From Hysterangium stoloniferum (Eukaryota > Basidiomycota > Agaricomycetes > Hysterangiales > Hysterangiaceae), in contig WHVD01000039.1 of the NCBI GenBank assembly GCA_015178975.1, positions 496,001-560,000 on the forward strand: 64,000 nt of DNA, given 5' to 3'. Positions 20,712 through 32,500 of this stretch are shown in pieces. The notes under the pieces are model-generated. The model worked only from the letters and a program-made list of their open reading frames with translations, searched no databases and was not told the origin of the DNA. The translations under genes were made by a program, and so were the position numbers. Numbering within the stretch: the first letter of the stretch is position 1; the number at the start of each line of letters is the position of its first letter.

Positions 20712-23238
20712 ATGCAATCATTGTACATAAGCGTATGGCTGCTTGCGATCCTCTGTGTTCAGGCACGACAAATCACGCCGGCGCAGATGAAAGCTCGCCA
20801 GCATCAAGCACTAGAGGCAAGACGATCTGCCCTATTATCCTCGAAATTGGAGACACTCGCAACGACACCGAATGCCAAGCCGGCCCCGGGTCCCAAGAAT
20901 ATTACGTTTTCGAATCCGAAGGCTTCCGGTATGAGAGACGTAGCACATATCTTCCGGATGTATCCTCAGGATTAGCATGTAGAATTTTTCGTCGATGGTA
21001 CATCCATTCCGGAGGTGAATTTCGACGTCGGACCAAGTTGGGCAGGTTTGCTGCCTATCAGCAATGCCACTGACGAGACTCGCAAGGTGAGCATCCTCTA
21101 TCCGCACATTGCATCCAGGGTATGTGCTTAAAGCCACCGAAGCTCTTCTTCTGGTTCTTCCCTCCCGGTCCTCAAGGAAGTCTTGACGACCTAATTTTCT
21201 GGTGAGGCTGCTCTTCAAATATAACATGAAATAGAGTCACTGGAATTAATGATATCTTGTCAAAAGGACAAACGGCGGGCCTGGCTGGTTTGTTTTCCCA
21301 TTCTCCCATGAGCTTCGTAACTTATACACGGACACTCAGCTCATCGCTGGAAGGCCTCCTCCAAGAGAATGGCGTAGGTCTGCTTGCATTACAGGCCAAT
21401 CAAATATTAATTGTGCCCCTACATGGGCTTTTTTCAACAGCCCTTCAGTTGGGCACCTGGAACTGCGGTTCCGATTGTTAATGACTTCAGCTGGACAAAC
21501 CTTAGTAGTGTTATTTGGATTGAACAACCAGTTGGAACAGGGTTCAGTCAAGGAACGCCCAATATCAGGGTGCGTTGTGTATTGTAACTTGCTGTCGGTG
21601 CTTCTGACGTTGATTGACCAAAGAATGAAGACGACTTGGCGGTTCAGCTTGTTGGATTTCTACAGCAATTTTTAGAGGTTTTCTCTGAGCTGAAGGGAAA
21701 GAAGTTTTATATTACTGGGGAAAGCGTGGGTTTTGGACGTTCGCGAGTATAATGGAGGCTAATACAACAATTGCTCTCAGTATGCAGGAACTTACGTGCC
21801 GTGTGAGTCTATAATATTTCCTGATTTTCTCGTCCTCATTATCCTCTCCATTAGACATTGCCAATCATATTTTTGAAAATCCTGGAATAGTCGATCTTGA
21901 CCTGCAAGGGATTTGGATTAGTGATCGTCAGTATACATGTCATCCTGCCTTATTCAAGTTAACCGTACTAATCCTAAGCTATCCTAAGCTTCTTTGTCAT
22001 GGGACGTTGTGCAGGAACAGATCCCCGCCGTCAACTTCGTAAGTGTCGGGTCAAATTTCTTACTTAAAAAAAAAGGCCTTGACTTGTTTTAGGTGAATAA
22101 ATACGAAAATGTCTTCGCATTCAAGTAAGTGGCATAGAGTTCCCCTGACATATGTATAATTACAATTGACTGTCCGGAAGTGAATCATTCAAAGCCGAAT
22201 TGCAAACCATTGCTGAGGGGTGCAACTACGCAGATTACTTCGAAAAGCACGTCACGTACCCGCCGACAGGTATTCTCCCTCTTCCTGGTAAATCCGTCAA
22301 CGCCGACCACGGGTGTGACGTTTGGGACCTTATCTTTGATGCTGCCTTGATCATCAACCCCGCATTTGACATTTATCGTATATACGATACCTTCCCGATC
22401 TTGTGGGACGTTCTAGGGTTCCCAGGCTCCTTCCCGAATGTGCAGCTGTCCCCGTTGTATTTCGATCGACAGGATGTGAAGACGGCCATACATGCGCCAT
22501 TGGATGTAGACTGGGAAGAGTGCTCGAACATTAATGTGTTCCCTCATGGCGACGGGTCTCTCCACTCCGCTCTCACCGTTCTCCCAAATGTCATAGAAAA
22601 ATCAAACAGGAGCGTCATCGTCCATGGTCTCGCAGTAAGTCGTTTTCTTGCAAGATGAGGATTTGGTAGTATTAAGTATTATTTTAGGATTTTATTTTGA
22701 TTGCTGAAGGGTACGTGGAAGAATCCTACCATACGTTGATTATTCGCTGATAAATATCTACTCTCTTCAAGAACCCGTATTGTAATCCAAAAGTAAGACG
22801 AACGTATATGCTAAGTGCTTATTATTGACATGGCGCTTCTTTTCTCTAGCATGACATGTTCGTTTAGTTCATTCCCTGTGTGTCTATTGTTCTTTTGCAT
22901 AACTAACTCCGAATTGCTCAGGGAATGGAATGCAAGGATTCCAAACACCTATCGCCAATGATAGTTTCCTCGTTGATGGCATTGGTGCTCTCGGGAACAT
23001 GCACCAAGAACGCGGTATGAGATACTACCAATAACTATTTTTGAATTTGTTTTTTTAATACCACCCTGAAGGTTTAACGTATTTTGAAGTCTCTCTAAGT
23101 GGACATATGTGGGTTTCCCCCTATTTCTCGTGGATGATGTTTGTCTCATGTCTTTTCTATATCAGGGTACCCCAGTTCCAGCCCCATGCTGCCTTCCAGA
23201 TCATGCAGTATTTGATGGGATTCAGAGCAAATCCATGA
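20712..23238 (+). CDS. Secreted serine carboxypeptidase, family S10 (copy 1)
   Basis: It removes C-terminal residues from peptides and is probably secreted or vacuolar. The ATG at 20712 opens a signal peptide (MQSLYISVWLLAILCVQA). By comparison with copy 2 the gene has 18 exons with consistent GT..AG borders, giving about 519 residues. Examples: exon 1 20712-20928, exon 2 20983-21086, the large exon 22181-22634, the 8-nt exon 22860-22867, and last codon CCA then TGA at 23236-23238. Conserved blocks: GGPGCSSLEG (split by an intron), WIEQPVGTGFS, the nucleophile serine in GESYAG (about residue 225), ISDPSLSWDVV, the aspartate in HGLADFILIAEG (about 436) and the histidine in GHMVPQFQP (about 495). 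It looks intact. One donor site is GTTTGT, weaker than GTGAGT in copy 2. The similarity to copy 2 extends into both flanks. Confidence 0.88.
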
Positions 23239-23299
23239 CCCTTTGCATGAACGTGTGTTATTTTGTTGAACTATATGGTACCAGACGGCACGAAATTTA

Positions 23300-23557
23300 G
23301 TTAACTCACCTGGAAGAACCACTAGCTAGATCCCTGTGCATTATGTTATATAATCAAGCTATCTGTCAGCAAAGAATTACTATCCATCGAAAATGGATTT
23401 GCTGGGAAAAAAGAAAAGAGAAAAGGAGAAAAAACAACACTCGTGCTGTCTAAGTCGGAATCAGACACCAGAATTTCATGTAATTCCACTTTGTGTGACC
23501 TGAATGTCCATTATTTGTAAGATTTTTGTAAAATATAAATTTAATTTGCCAAAGTTC
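23300..23557. other. 3' flank of S10 copy 1
   Basis: The first 150 bp still resemble the 3' flank of S10 copy 2 (near 56340-56470), showing that the duplication reached past the stop codon. The rest is AT-rich and featureless up to the copia-type element. Confidence 0.5.
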
Positions 23558-24799
23558 TGTTAGAATAAGATAATGTGATTAATTGTAATCTCATATCTTG
23601 TCTTGTGACTGTATAGGTTCCAGCTGGTTCACACATGAGATTGTTATATTTAGTTTAGTGTTCACTAGATCCATAGCATGTTTGTGCACAGACCAGTGCA
23701 CAGACCATGTATTCTAGTATATAGTTAGTTCAGATGAGGATAGATCCCTCATCTGAAAGCCTAGTTATATCACCAGTTTAGCATCTACCCGCTCTACTCT
23801 TAGTGGCTATGCTCCAACAGTAGAGAGTCCTTGTACTGTGATCACCAGGCTAGCAGATTATTCGAACACTTTCAGATAACCATTACTCATCACCACTGCA
23901 ACTATCATGTTGGACAGTGCAGCTGTATGGTGGGGTAAACTGGATGCATTGTTGTACAAGAAGCCTCCCATATTGATGAACAATCCTGGTATGACACAAG
24001 TCATCACAGTCATCTGGGGTTTCATCATCAACATGGCCACAACATTGGTTGGTTGGGTGCAAGCTACCTTCGTGGAGTTTTGCTGGCTTCCACCGTTGAG
24101 CACAGTGCAAGCCAAGTCAGCCTCTGTACCTATCAAGTGTATGAAGTGCTCTGCCAAAGGACACCAAGCTTCAACCTGTAGGTCTAAGAATCCCATGGCT
24201 ATTAGATGACAGATTGCTGCAAATCATAGGCAGTGGAAACTTGCTCCTCCACTTCCCATTTACAGTCCTCCCATTGCCCAGCCTTCTCCCTTTCTGCCCT
24301 TCACCCCTTAGTATGCTGCATTTGCTGCAGATACTGCTGAGTTATAATGGTGGCAAGTGCAATCAAGAAGAGACCACTCTCATGCCAAGAAGAAAGGCTC
24401 ATCCACTTCCACACCAGTGGCTACCACCTCCTTGTCAAAACCTAAACCAAAGAAGTAATCTCGCTAGTCATGAGATATTCAATTAAGGGGTGGTGTTAGA
24501 ATATGATAACATGATTAATCGTAATCTCATACCTTGTCTTGTGACTGTATAGGTTCTGGCTGGATCATGCATGTGATTGTTATATTTAGTTTAGTGTTCA
24601 CTAGATCCATAGCATGTTCGTGCACAGACCAGTGCAAAGACCATGTATTCTAGTATATAGTTAGTTCAGATGAGGAGTAGATCCCTCTAGTTATATCACC
24701 AGTTTAGCATCTACCTGCTCTACTCTTAGTGGTTATGCTATGCTCCAATAGTAGAGAGTCCTCATACTGTGATCACCAGGCTAGCAGATTATTCGAACA
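23558..24799 (+). mobile_element. Short copia-type LTR element
   Basis: LTRs of 311 bp (23558-23868) and 306 bp (24494-24799), starting TGTTAGAATA and ending TTCGAACA, are flanked by the 5-bp duplication AGTTC (23553-23557 and 24800-24804). A polypurine tract AAGGGGTGG lies just before the second LTR. The 625-bp interior holds gag-like remains, including a zinc knuckle CMKCSAKGHQASTC (C-X2-C-X4-H-X4-C) near 24139-24180. No reverse transcriptase is present. It is a broken, non-autonomous element. The copia assignment rests on LTR size and style and on the gag remains, and is tentative. Confidence 0.82.
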
Positions 24800-24848
24800 A
24801 GTTCATCTTCTTGGGCAGGATTTGCGGTGCATTAACAGTGAGTGGTTC

Positions 24849-25593
24849 TGTTATGACCATGTTGCAACCCAACGGTCCCCAAGGTTATTGCCACCTATTG
24901 ACATTTCAAGTTATCAATCAAGTCATTGCATTGGAAACTGTCGGTCACCCGACGCTGATGTATGTATGCTTTCATGGTGATCAAACCCCATTTACACCCC
25001 CATCAAAATATACTTGTACTATCTGGTTATACTCTGATATGTCCCTTTTTATTATGATGATCTGTTCTACTCTATATTTCACATATGCCCATATATACTT
25101 GTAACCCTTGGACTATTTCCTTTTCTTGTAATCCCACTCTCGGTTAATTCACGGCCTCCAAACTTATCATAACCTTCCCATTCCTAGTCATGTTTATTTG
25201 TCAAATAATGTTTCTGCTCTTCCCTTAGTTAGTATTTTCTAGATGCCGATAACTTGTATATGAACCCGCTGTAGTTGTAGTTACTAGGCCATCAGAATAT
25301 CAACTCAGAACACCCACTTACATCTCCATTGACTCTACACTAAGTGTTCTGATCCCTGCCTTCGTGTGCGCTCGTCCACTCTCGGTCTGACCCCCTTGGC
25401 CCAACACTTGACTTATCCTTCAGTCCCAATTGGCAACTCACTGTGAGAAACTCATTAGGACTAGTCTTCGCCCATCTGAAATTTAAGGACACCCGACGGT
25501 TACTTGCGAGGGTGCAGCATATAAGCTGAAGCCAAGTCCTTCTGATCGGTTCCCATTGGCCTACTGACATTAGTCAGTTTTCAGTTCTTAACA
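24849..25593 (+). repeat. Solo LTR of the chromovirus family
   Basis: 745 bp from TGTTATGACC to TTAACA, flanked by GGTTC on both sides (24844-24848 and 25594-25598). It is closely similar to the LTR at 62305-63045. No internal sequence is attached, so it is a recombination remnant. Confidence 0.92.
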
Positions 25594-25779
25594 GGTTCAC
25601 CCCAGCACGTTGAAGTAGAAACATTACATAAGCTAACTTCAGTAAGCTAGAATAGAGAGTATTTGCAACTAATCATTATCAGCTCCAGAATGATTCAGAC
25701 ATCAACTCTGCTGATCAAAATATTATCCCAATGTGTGACCTAAAATGTGACAGCTGAGTCTCCAAACCAGGCTCTTTAC

Positions 25780-26120
25780 CCTAACAGATATGTTCTCAAG
25801 GCCATCCCTTCATGTTCCAGTGGTCCCCACTAAGTTCAACCTGCCCCCTCTGTTTTCTATGCTAACAGACTCTTTTCTGAGGCTGCCATCACATTTTCCA
25901 GGTTTCTCAGTGCATCCAAACTATATCCCTTCTTCCTAATCTAACACATGCATTCTCAAGGCCATCCCTTTGTGTTCCAGTGGTACCCAGTAAGTTCAAC
26001 CCACTCCCTCTGTTTTCTATGCTAATATACTCTTTTCTGAGGCTATCATCATGTTTTCCAGGTTTCACAGTGCATCCAAACTGTGTCCCTTCTCTCCCTA
26101 ATCTAACACATGTCTGCAAG
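25780..26120 (+). repeat. Tandem duplication, 160-bp period
   Basis: The stretch from TTCTCAAGGCCATCCC (25793) through CTCTGTTTTCTATGCTAA to AATCTAACACATG recurs 160 bp downstream (25953). A partial third start is visible at about 26111. It lies inside the left arm of the Harbinger element. Confidence 0.8.
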
Positions 26121-26308
26121 GCCCACATATTCTGAGTGCCATGTCCAACCAATTCAGGACCATGTCACCTTCTGACTTCCATCAGACTTCCCTTCCCTTG
26201 CCCTCACCTCCTCTCCCATCATCACATGTGATGCCCCTGATGCCCACACTCCCACCTTCAAAATGTGCAAGATACTCCAAGAAGAGGATACAATGATGCA
26301 AGCCCAGG

Positions 26309-27080
26309 GAGGAGTTCACAACCAATGACCTCAAAGCACTGTTGAGCACAGTTCTAAATGTCAACCCCTGGATGTGTGCACATGGGGAGTCAAAGGACAA
26401 GTGGCAGGAGGTGTCAGTTTTGGTCAAACAGGCTAATGCATGTGAAGGATGACATGCTGAAAAACAAGGTGTACAGTCTCTTGAAAGCTGTTGAGGTGTG
26501 TTTTTTTCTCTTTATGTTTTTTATTTAACAGCTCTATTAGACTCAAGGTACTAGGATGTGGAATGCTCTCACTTGTGATGTGAATCTTTTCACTGCCATC
26601 TCAGGTCATTTGGATTCTGTGGCAGCTCTCAAAACACTGGTGGAGGAAACAAAGGAATCTGATCATGAGAAAGTGAAAATGGTATGTTGTTTTTGATATT
26701 ATATCTTTATTCTACTTACTTTTTTAGGCAGCTGAAGCTCAGAAGACTGCTGGCTTGAACTTGTGTGATGTGATGATAAAGGGCCATTCACACTGATTCC
26801 TGAAGAAGTGCACTCAGAACAATGTTTTTTCGGCCACAGGGCATTCTGATATAGTGCATGACAACGTCTGGCTCTGGAATATCAATGTTGATGAGCTGAC
26901 ACACTGAAGTCAATTGTTGGCCTCATTCATACTTCAGTGAACATGAGGGAGGTTATAATCAGTGAGAAATGCAAGCAGATAGAAGCATTTGTTCTGGAGG
27001 TGCATGCAGCATGTCTTGCCAGTGATGAGATTGAAAAGTCACTCATTGATGTGTTCAGAAAGAGTTTGTTGGGATGATAT
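26309..27080 (+). pseudogene. Myb/SANT-like protein of the Harbinger element, decayed
   Basis: The reading EEFTTNDLKALLSTVLNVNP followed by WMCAHGESKDKWQEVSVLV (26309-26440) and DMLKNKVYSLLKAVE (26449-26493) resembles the Myb/SANT-like DNA-binding partner that PIF/Harbinger elements encode beside the transposase. Further exonic text with SAISGHLDSVAALKTLVEET (26597-26680) is followed by an intron (about 26682-26728, GTATGT to TTTTAG) and a helical tail. Stop codons interrupt the reading several times (for example the TGA near 26447). In this family the partner protein helps nuclear import and binding of transposon ends. Confidence 0.6.
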
Positions 27081-27282
27081 CTGTTTTTCTCTATTTTCTT
27101 GTGATTTTATCATAGTTGGTTTTCTCAATAATATTTTGTCACTTGTATACAAAAAGGATAAAAGAAAACATGTTTTATTGTGAGGAATACAATGGAATAG
27201 AACACAGTAAAATTAATCATGAAAATATATATCTATAGTTGGTGGCATGCAACCATAATGAATAGATGTTTGATTTGGAGTG

Positions 27283-27440
27283 AGACACACATGGGTGTTG
27301 CACAGCAGGACACACATAGGCATTTCACAGCAGGACACACATGGTCATTGCACAGCAGGACACACATGGGTATTGCATAGCAGGACACACATGGGCATTG
27401 CACAGCAGGACCACATAGGTGTTGCACAGCAGGACACCAA
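27283..27440 (+). repeat. 24-bp minisatellite
   Basis: Six to seven copies of a 24-bp unit like GGACACACATGGGTGTTGCA followed by CAGCA, with small differences; one unit is 23 bp. It lies at the 3' end of the Harbinger transposase and adds repeated Cys/Val/Met-rich sense (such as CVSCCAM) to the frame. Confidence 0.88.
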
Positions 27441-27704
27441 TGCAATACATTGTTCCACACTGTGTCCCCAATATCTCTGCTTTGCAACTGAATTGATAAA
27501 TGGCTAGTCCTGAAGGACAGGGCCAAATATGTGCTCCACTGAAATACACACCCTACCCATTGCCGTGTTCCATGCATGCTGTTCTTCAAAGAGTGGTGTA
27601 ACTGCAGTATATGAGCTCACCATGACTGGACTTGTGCCATATACCAAATCTCCATAGATCTGAAAGTATTGGCACTCAGGGGGGTCATATGGAGTCAATC
27701 CTGG

Positions 27705-28336
27705 TGTTAAGAACTGACTGACGGGCTAAATGCCAGGTAACCGACAGGGGCTGAACGGAAGGACTAGGCTTCAGCTTATGTGCTGCGCCCTCGCAAGTTC
27801 ACGTTGAGTGTCCTTAGATTTCGGGCAGGTGAAGGTCGGAGACCAAGGGATACAGATGGTGGGATACTTATAGTAGAGCTAGGGGGATGTTCTGAGTCGA
27901 TATTCTGATTGCCTAGTAACTACAACTACAGCGGGTTCATATACAAGTAGCAGGCATCTAGAAAATACTAATGGGGAGAAAGGCGGAAGATGGTATTAAC
28001 AACAAGCTTGACTAGGAACAGGAAGTTTATGATTAGTTCGGAGGCTGATGATAACCGAGAGTGGGACTACGGTAAAGGAAATAGTTCGAGGGTTACATAT
28101 ATATATAGACATAGGTGAGACATAGTGTAAAACAGATCATCATAATGGAAAGGGACGTATCAAAGCATAACCAGACAGAAAAGGTGTAGTCGGGTTTGAA
28201 TCACCGGGAGGGTATACATCAGCATCGGGATGCCGACGGCATCCGAGATATCGACCTGATTGAAGACAGACAAATACTACGACGTTATACCATCGGGGGC
28301 TGTCGGCTTGCAAGGGGTCGCGACACAGTCGTAACA
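27705..28336 (-). repeat. 3' LTR of element B
   Basis: 632 bp, ends TGTTAAGAAC and GTAACA on the plus strand, preceded by CCTGG. Confidence 0.93.
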
Positions 28337-28398
28337 GTATCCCCTCATTTGGCCGAAAACCCAAGAAGGCCAAAAATCTAGATTGTGTATGTAAAACA

Positions 28399-29526
28399 AT
28401 GTCAGGTACGGGTTATGTGTCAGAATGTCATGTGACCGGAAAAATTTTTGCATATAAAAAATTGGAGGGTTACAAGGTGCTCGACTCTTCTTCCTTCCCT
28501 ACCAACCACGATGTTGTTGAACTCTGGGGCAAAAACCATCCTTGTCAGGCTGAAGGTAACCCCCTTGTCGGTTCTGAGCAGAACGCGGAACGCACAAGAA
28601 TGTCGTCACCAACTAGAGGTGAAGAAGAAGGTGCACGAGGAGGAGGAACATAAGGAGATGGAGGAGTTGAAGGTGATCGAGGTGGCTGAGGCGGAGGAGA
28701 AGAGACAAGCAGAGGTGGAGGCTACACACAAGCATCGGGAGGCCAAGCTCGCGAGAAAAAAACAGCAGGAGGCCGGTCGGGCCTGAGAGGAGGAGGAGGT
28801 GAGAAAGAGACGAGAAGGGAAGGTAAGTCAGGAGAAACATTGCACTGCGAATATCCACTAATGTTCTCTTCTCAGCGGAAGGCGGTATCGCCGTCAGCCT
28901 CCGATGAAGAGGATGAGGAAGATGATGATGAAGTTGCAGGGCCTTTGAGCCCGAAGGTGCTTTTGTTATATATATTATTTATTTTTTTTGCTTTTACTGA
29001 CTTTTAGTGATAGAGACAAAAGGGGGCCCCTAAGGCGGGGCCTGAAAATGATCCAAGGTGCAACCGCTGCACTGCTCGGAATCGAGCTTGCCATCCTTGG
29101 GCAAATGGTCGGGGCTGCACATGCCAAGAGTGTGCGGGTCAAAAACTCAGTTGTATCTTCCCGGGGGCCGACAGAAATGCGACCTACGGGGAGTGCCAGA
29201 CAGACGCGATGGAGGAACAAAATCACCTTATGCGGTTATACCTCTCAGAAACCACTCGGTGGTGAACTGAGTCTCTGCAACAGCAGGGACTCTTTCAAGA
29301 GCAAATGTGACTGCTGGGAGTCGCTATTGGGGAGCAAACAGCGATGCTACAATGGGTCGGGGGGCAGCTCAAGCAGTACCTCAAGTTACCCAGTTCAGAC
29401 AAGGTTGAGCCGGTTAGAGCTTTGGCGGAAGTTGGAGGGAAAGGGATATCGGCGGCCGTCGGTGAAGCACAAGCTTCGGAGGCTGAGGAGGAAGGAGAAG
29501 TAGTAGGGGAAACTTTAGATAGTTAA
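28399..29526 (+). pseudogene. Antisense accessory gene of the chromovirus, with coiled coil and Zn2Cys6-like cluster
   Basis: It lies between pol and the 3' LTR on the strand opposite to pol. Three parts are recognisable. A charged Glu/Lys-rich coiled-coil-like stretch (about 28590-28786) contains KKVHEEEEHKEMEELK. A serine/acid patch (ASDEEDEEDDDEV, 28899-28937) is followed by an intron-like GTGCTTTTG..CTTTTAG. A cysteine cluster at about 29070-29145 has spacing C-X2-C-X6-C-X10-C-X2-C-X6-C (CNRC, ACHPW, CTCQECAGQKLSC), which matches the binuclear zinc-cluster pattern. The C-terminal part (29344-29526) is shared with element A. The product is unknown; DNA binding is an inference from the cluster. 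The copy is fossil and not read through in one piece. Confidence 0.55.
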
Positions 29527-32500
29527 CAAAATAATAATTGACTTAATCCTCTTTTTTTTTTTGGCGTGAAATGAACTTGAAAAGCATCGGATAGTGAGAC
29601 TTGATAACCCAAGTTCGGCTTGAGGTTTGAGGATTGGAAAATGTCGGGTGCTGTGTGAAAACTAAAGAGAGTCTAAAGGACCAGGTTTGTTTGGGTATGC
29701 TTGATGGAAACCTAACACAATTTCTGACGCATTGCCAAGTTTGGTGGCTAGGATCCAGGAAGTTTCTTCATCTGTACCTTCATAGCCAGTCCATTTGACC
29801 AAATAAAGTAACTTGCACGATCACCTGCGATTGTCGATCTTGGAGTCTAGGATTTCCGATATTTCAAATTCGGGTTCTCCGTTGATAATTACGGGTGGTG
29901 GTGGTGGTTGTATGCACTCTGGTATAGTGTTAGTAACGCATGGTTCTAACATAGATATGTGGAACACTGGGTGGACTGCATACATGTTGTCGGGAAGCCA
30001 AAGCATCCACAAAAGTGTGCCCGCTTGTGCTATGACTTCAAAAGGACCTAAATACTTTTCAGAGAGATTTTTAGAAGGTCTAGTGGTTCGGAAAAACTCG
30101 GCTTTGACGAATACTCGATCACCAATTTTAAAATTGGGAGATGGGAGCCGATTTTTATCCACGGACCGTTGGTATCGCTCTTGGGCCATTGCGATCGTTT
30201 TCCGAAGTTCTTGATGTAGCTCGTCTAGATTAGTAATGAAGTCTTGAGCATGGGTGGATGCAAGATCGCGTTCCGGGTGGATAGCGATATTCGGGTTGTA
30301 GCCTTTGTTTGCGAAGAAAGGTGAAATGCCAGTAGTGGCGTTTGGGGCGTCGTTGTATGTGAATTCGGCTAGCGGTAGTAACAATTTCCAATTGTCTTGT
30401 TGATAATTGCAATAGATACAAATGTATTGTTCCAAAGTTTGGTTCATGCGTTCGGTTTGGCCGTCACCTTCCGGGTGGTAACCCAAAGTGAAATGCAGTT
30501 TCATGTCTAACGCTTTTCCAAGTGACCTAAAGAAATGAGAGACAAACTTGGAACTGCGATCGGATGTGACATGCGACAGGACGCCGTGCTTTGAAAACAC
30601 ATGGGTGATGAATAGTTCAGCCAACTGTACAGACGTTATTGTATCATAAGTTGGAATGAAAATGCTTTGCTTTGAGAGCCGATCCACAACAACTAGGATT
30701 GCTGTATGACCTTCGGATGCCAGTAGGTGCTCGATGAAATCTATAGAAATTGAGTTCCAGGGTTTTTCCGGTATCGGTAATTGTTTGAGTAGGCCATATG
30801 GTTTGTGTCGCTGTGATTTAGAGTGTAAACAAGTTGTACAAGATTTACAATAGTGCTTAACGAAAACTCGGAGGCCGGGCCAAGTATATTGTCTGCGAAT
30901 GAGTGCGAGAGTCTTGTTGAGGCCGAAGTGTCCCGAGATTGGGTGGTCATGTTTATGTTGTAGGATTTGCAGCCGAAGGGTGTCAGAATCCGGTACATAA
31001 ATGCGATTGTCAAGTCTAATGAAACCTTGTGCATCTAGCGACCATCGGGGTTGATTGGGGTTGGATGGATTATCAAGGTGTGCTTTGGTGACTGGGTCTA
31101 ATGGAGTTGCCAATAGTATATCTTGATGTAACTTTTCGGTATCCATAAGGATAACACTGCACATGACTGGATGTATGAGGTAAGTCGCTCGGATTGATGT
31201 AGACAGTTGTTCCGATGAAAACATAGGCTTAAAGTTATGCAGATTAACTGTGGCGTAATCGCTACTCCCCTGTTTAGGGTAGACGTCCCATCGTCTAGTC
31301 ATAGCGTCAGGTTTCCCGCCAAGGCAGCCGGGGTGGAAACAGATAATCATATTGAAGGTGGAAAGGTATTCGGATCATCAGGCTTGCTGACGGGTGAGTA
31401 GGTTTGTGGTTGAAAAGTAAACCAAGTTTTTATGGTCAGTTATAACATCTGTCGGGTGAGCCGACCCTTCCAAATAATGTCTCCATGTCTTGAAAGCTTC
31501 AAATATTACGAGTAGTTCTTTATCGTGAACATTGTAATTGAGTTCGGGTGCTGAGAATGTATGAGACAAAAAAGCTACTGGGTGGACTTCACTGTCGGTG
31601 TCCAGAATGGACAATATCGCAGCGAGTGCATAATCTGAGGCATCAGTTTCCACAATGAGTTGAACATCGGGTTTCCAGTGTGACAATATAGGGGCAGACG
31701 TGAACACACTTTTCAATTCTTGGAATGCCGATCGGCATTCTTTGGAGAAGTTCCACGGGGTGTCTTTACGAGTAAGATGGGTGAGCAGAACGGTAATTTT
31801 TGAGTAGTTGTGAATGAAATGACGTGAAAAATTAGCGAAACCTAATAAAAAGGACTGAATGTCTTTGACTTTTTGGGGCTCCGGCCAATCTTGAATGACT
31901 TGAATTTTAGAATTGTCCATGCGGAGACCATCGGGTCCCATCATGAAGCCTAAATATTCAACTGTGTTGACATCAAAAAAACATTTTTTACCATTTGCAA
32001 AAAGACCATGTTTTCAGAGTCTTCGGAGAACTTCACGGACGTGTTCATTGTGAAGTGTAGGGTCTTCAAAGAATATGAGGATATTGTCTAAGTACACAAT
32101 GATGTAGACGTCGAGGAGGTTGGAAAAGACATCGTTGATAAACATTGAAAAACCGATGGAGCGTTGGTAAGGCCGAAAGGCATCACTAACCATTCAAAGG
32201 AGCCATAGTGAGTGCGAAAAGCCGTTTTCCATTCGTCGCCTTCGGCGATCCAAACCAAATGATAGGCATGTTTGAGGTCTATCTTTGTATAAATTCGGGC
32301 CTTCCGAGGGGCATTGAGTAAATCGGAGATTAGAGGTAACGGGTACTTATCTTTTCAAGTGATCGCATTTAGTCCTCGAAAGTCAATGCAAAGCTGAAGG
32401 GAACCATCTTTTTTCTGAACGAACAGGACAGGGGCTCCATAAGGAGATTTTGAGGGTCAGATAAATCCTATAGCCAAATGTTCATCCAAGAAATCTCGGA

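Noticed and set aside
27283-27440. CRISPR-like array
   Set aside because: The units are contiguous 24-bp copies with no spacers, in a eukaryotic transposon.
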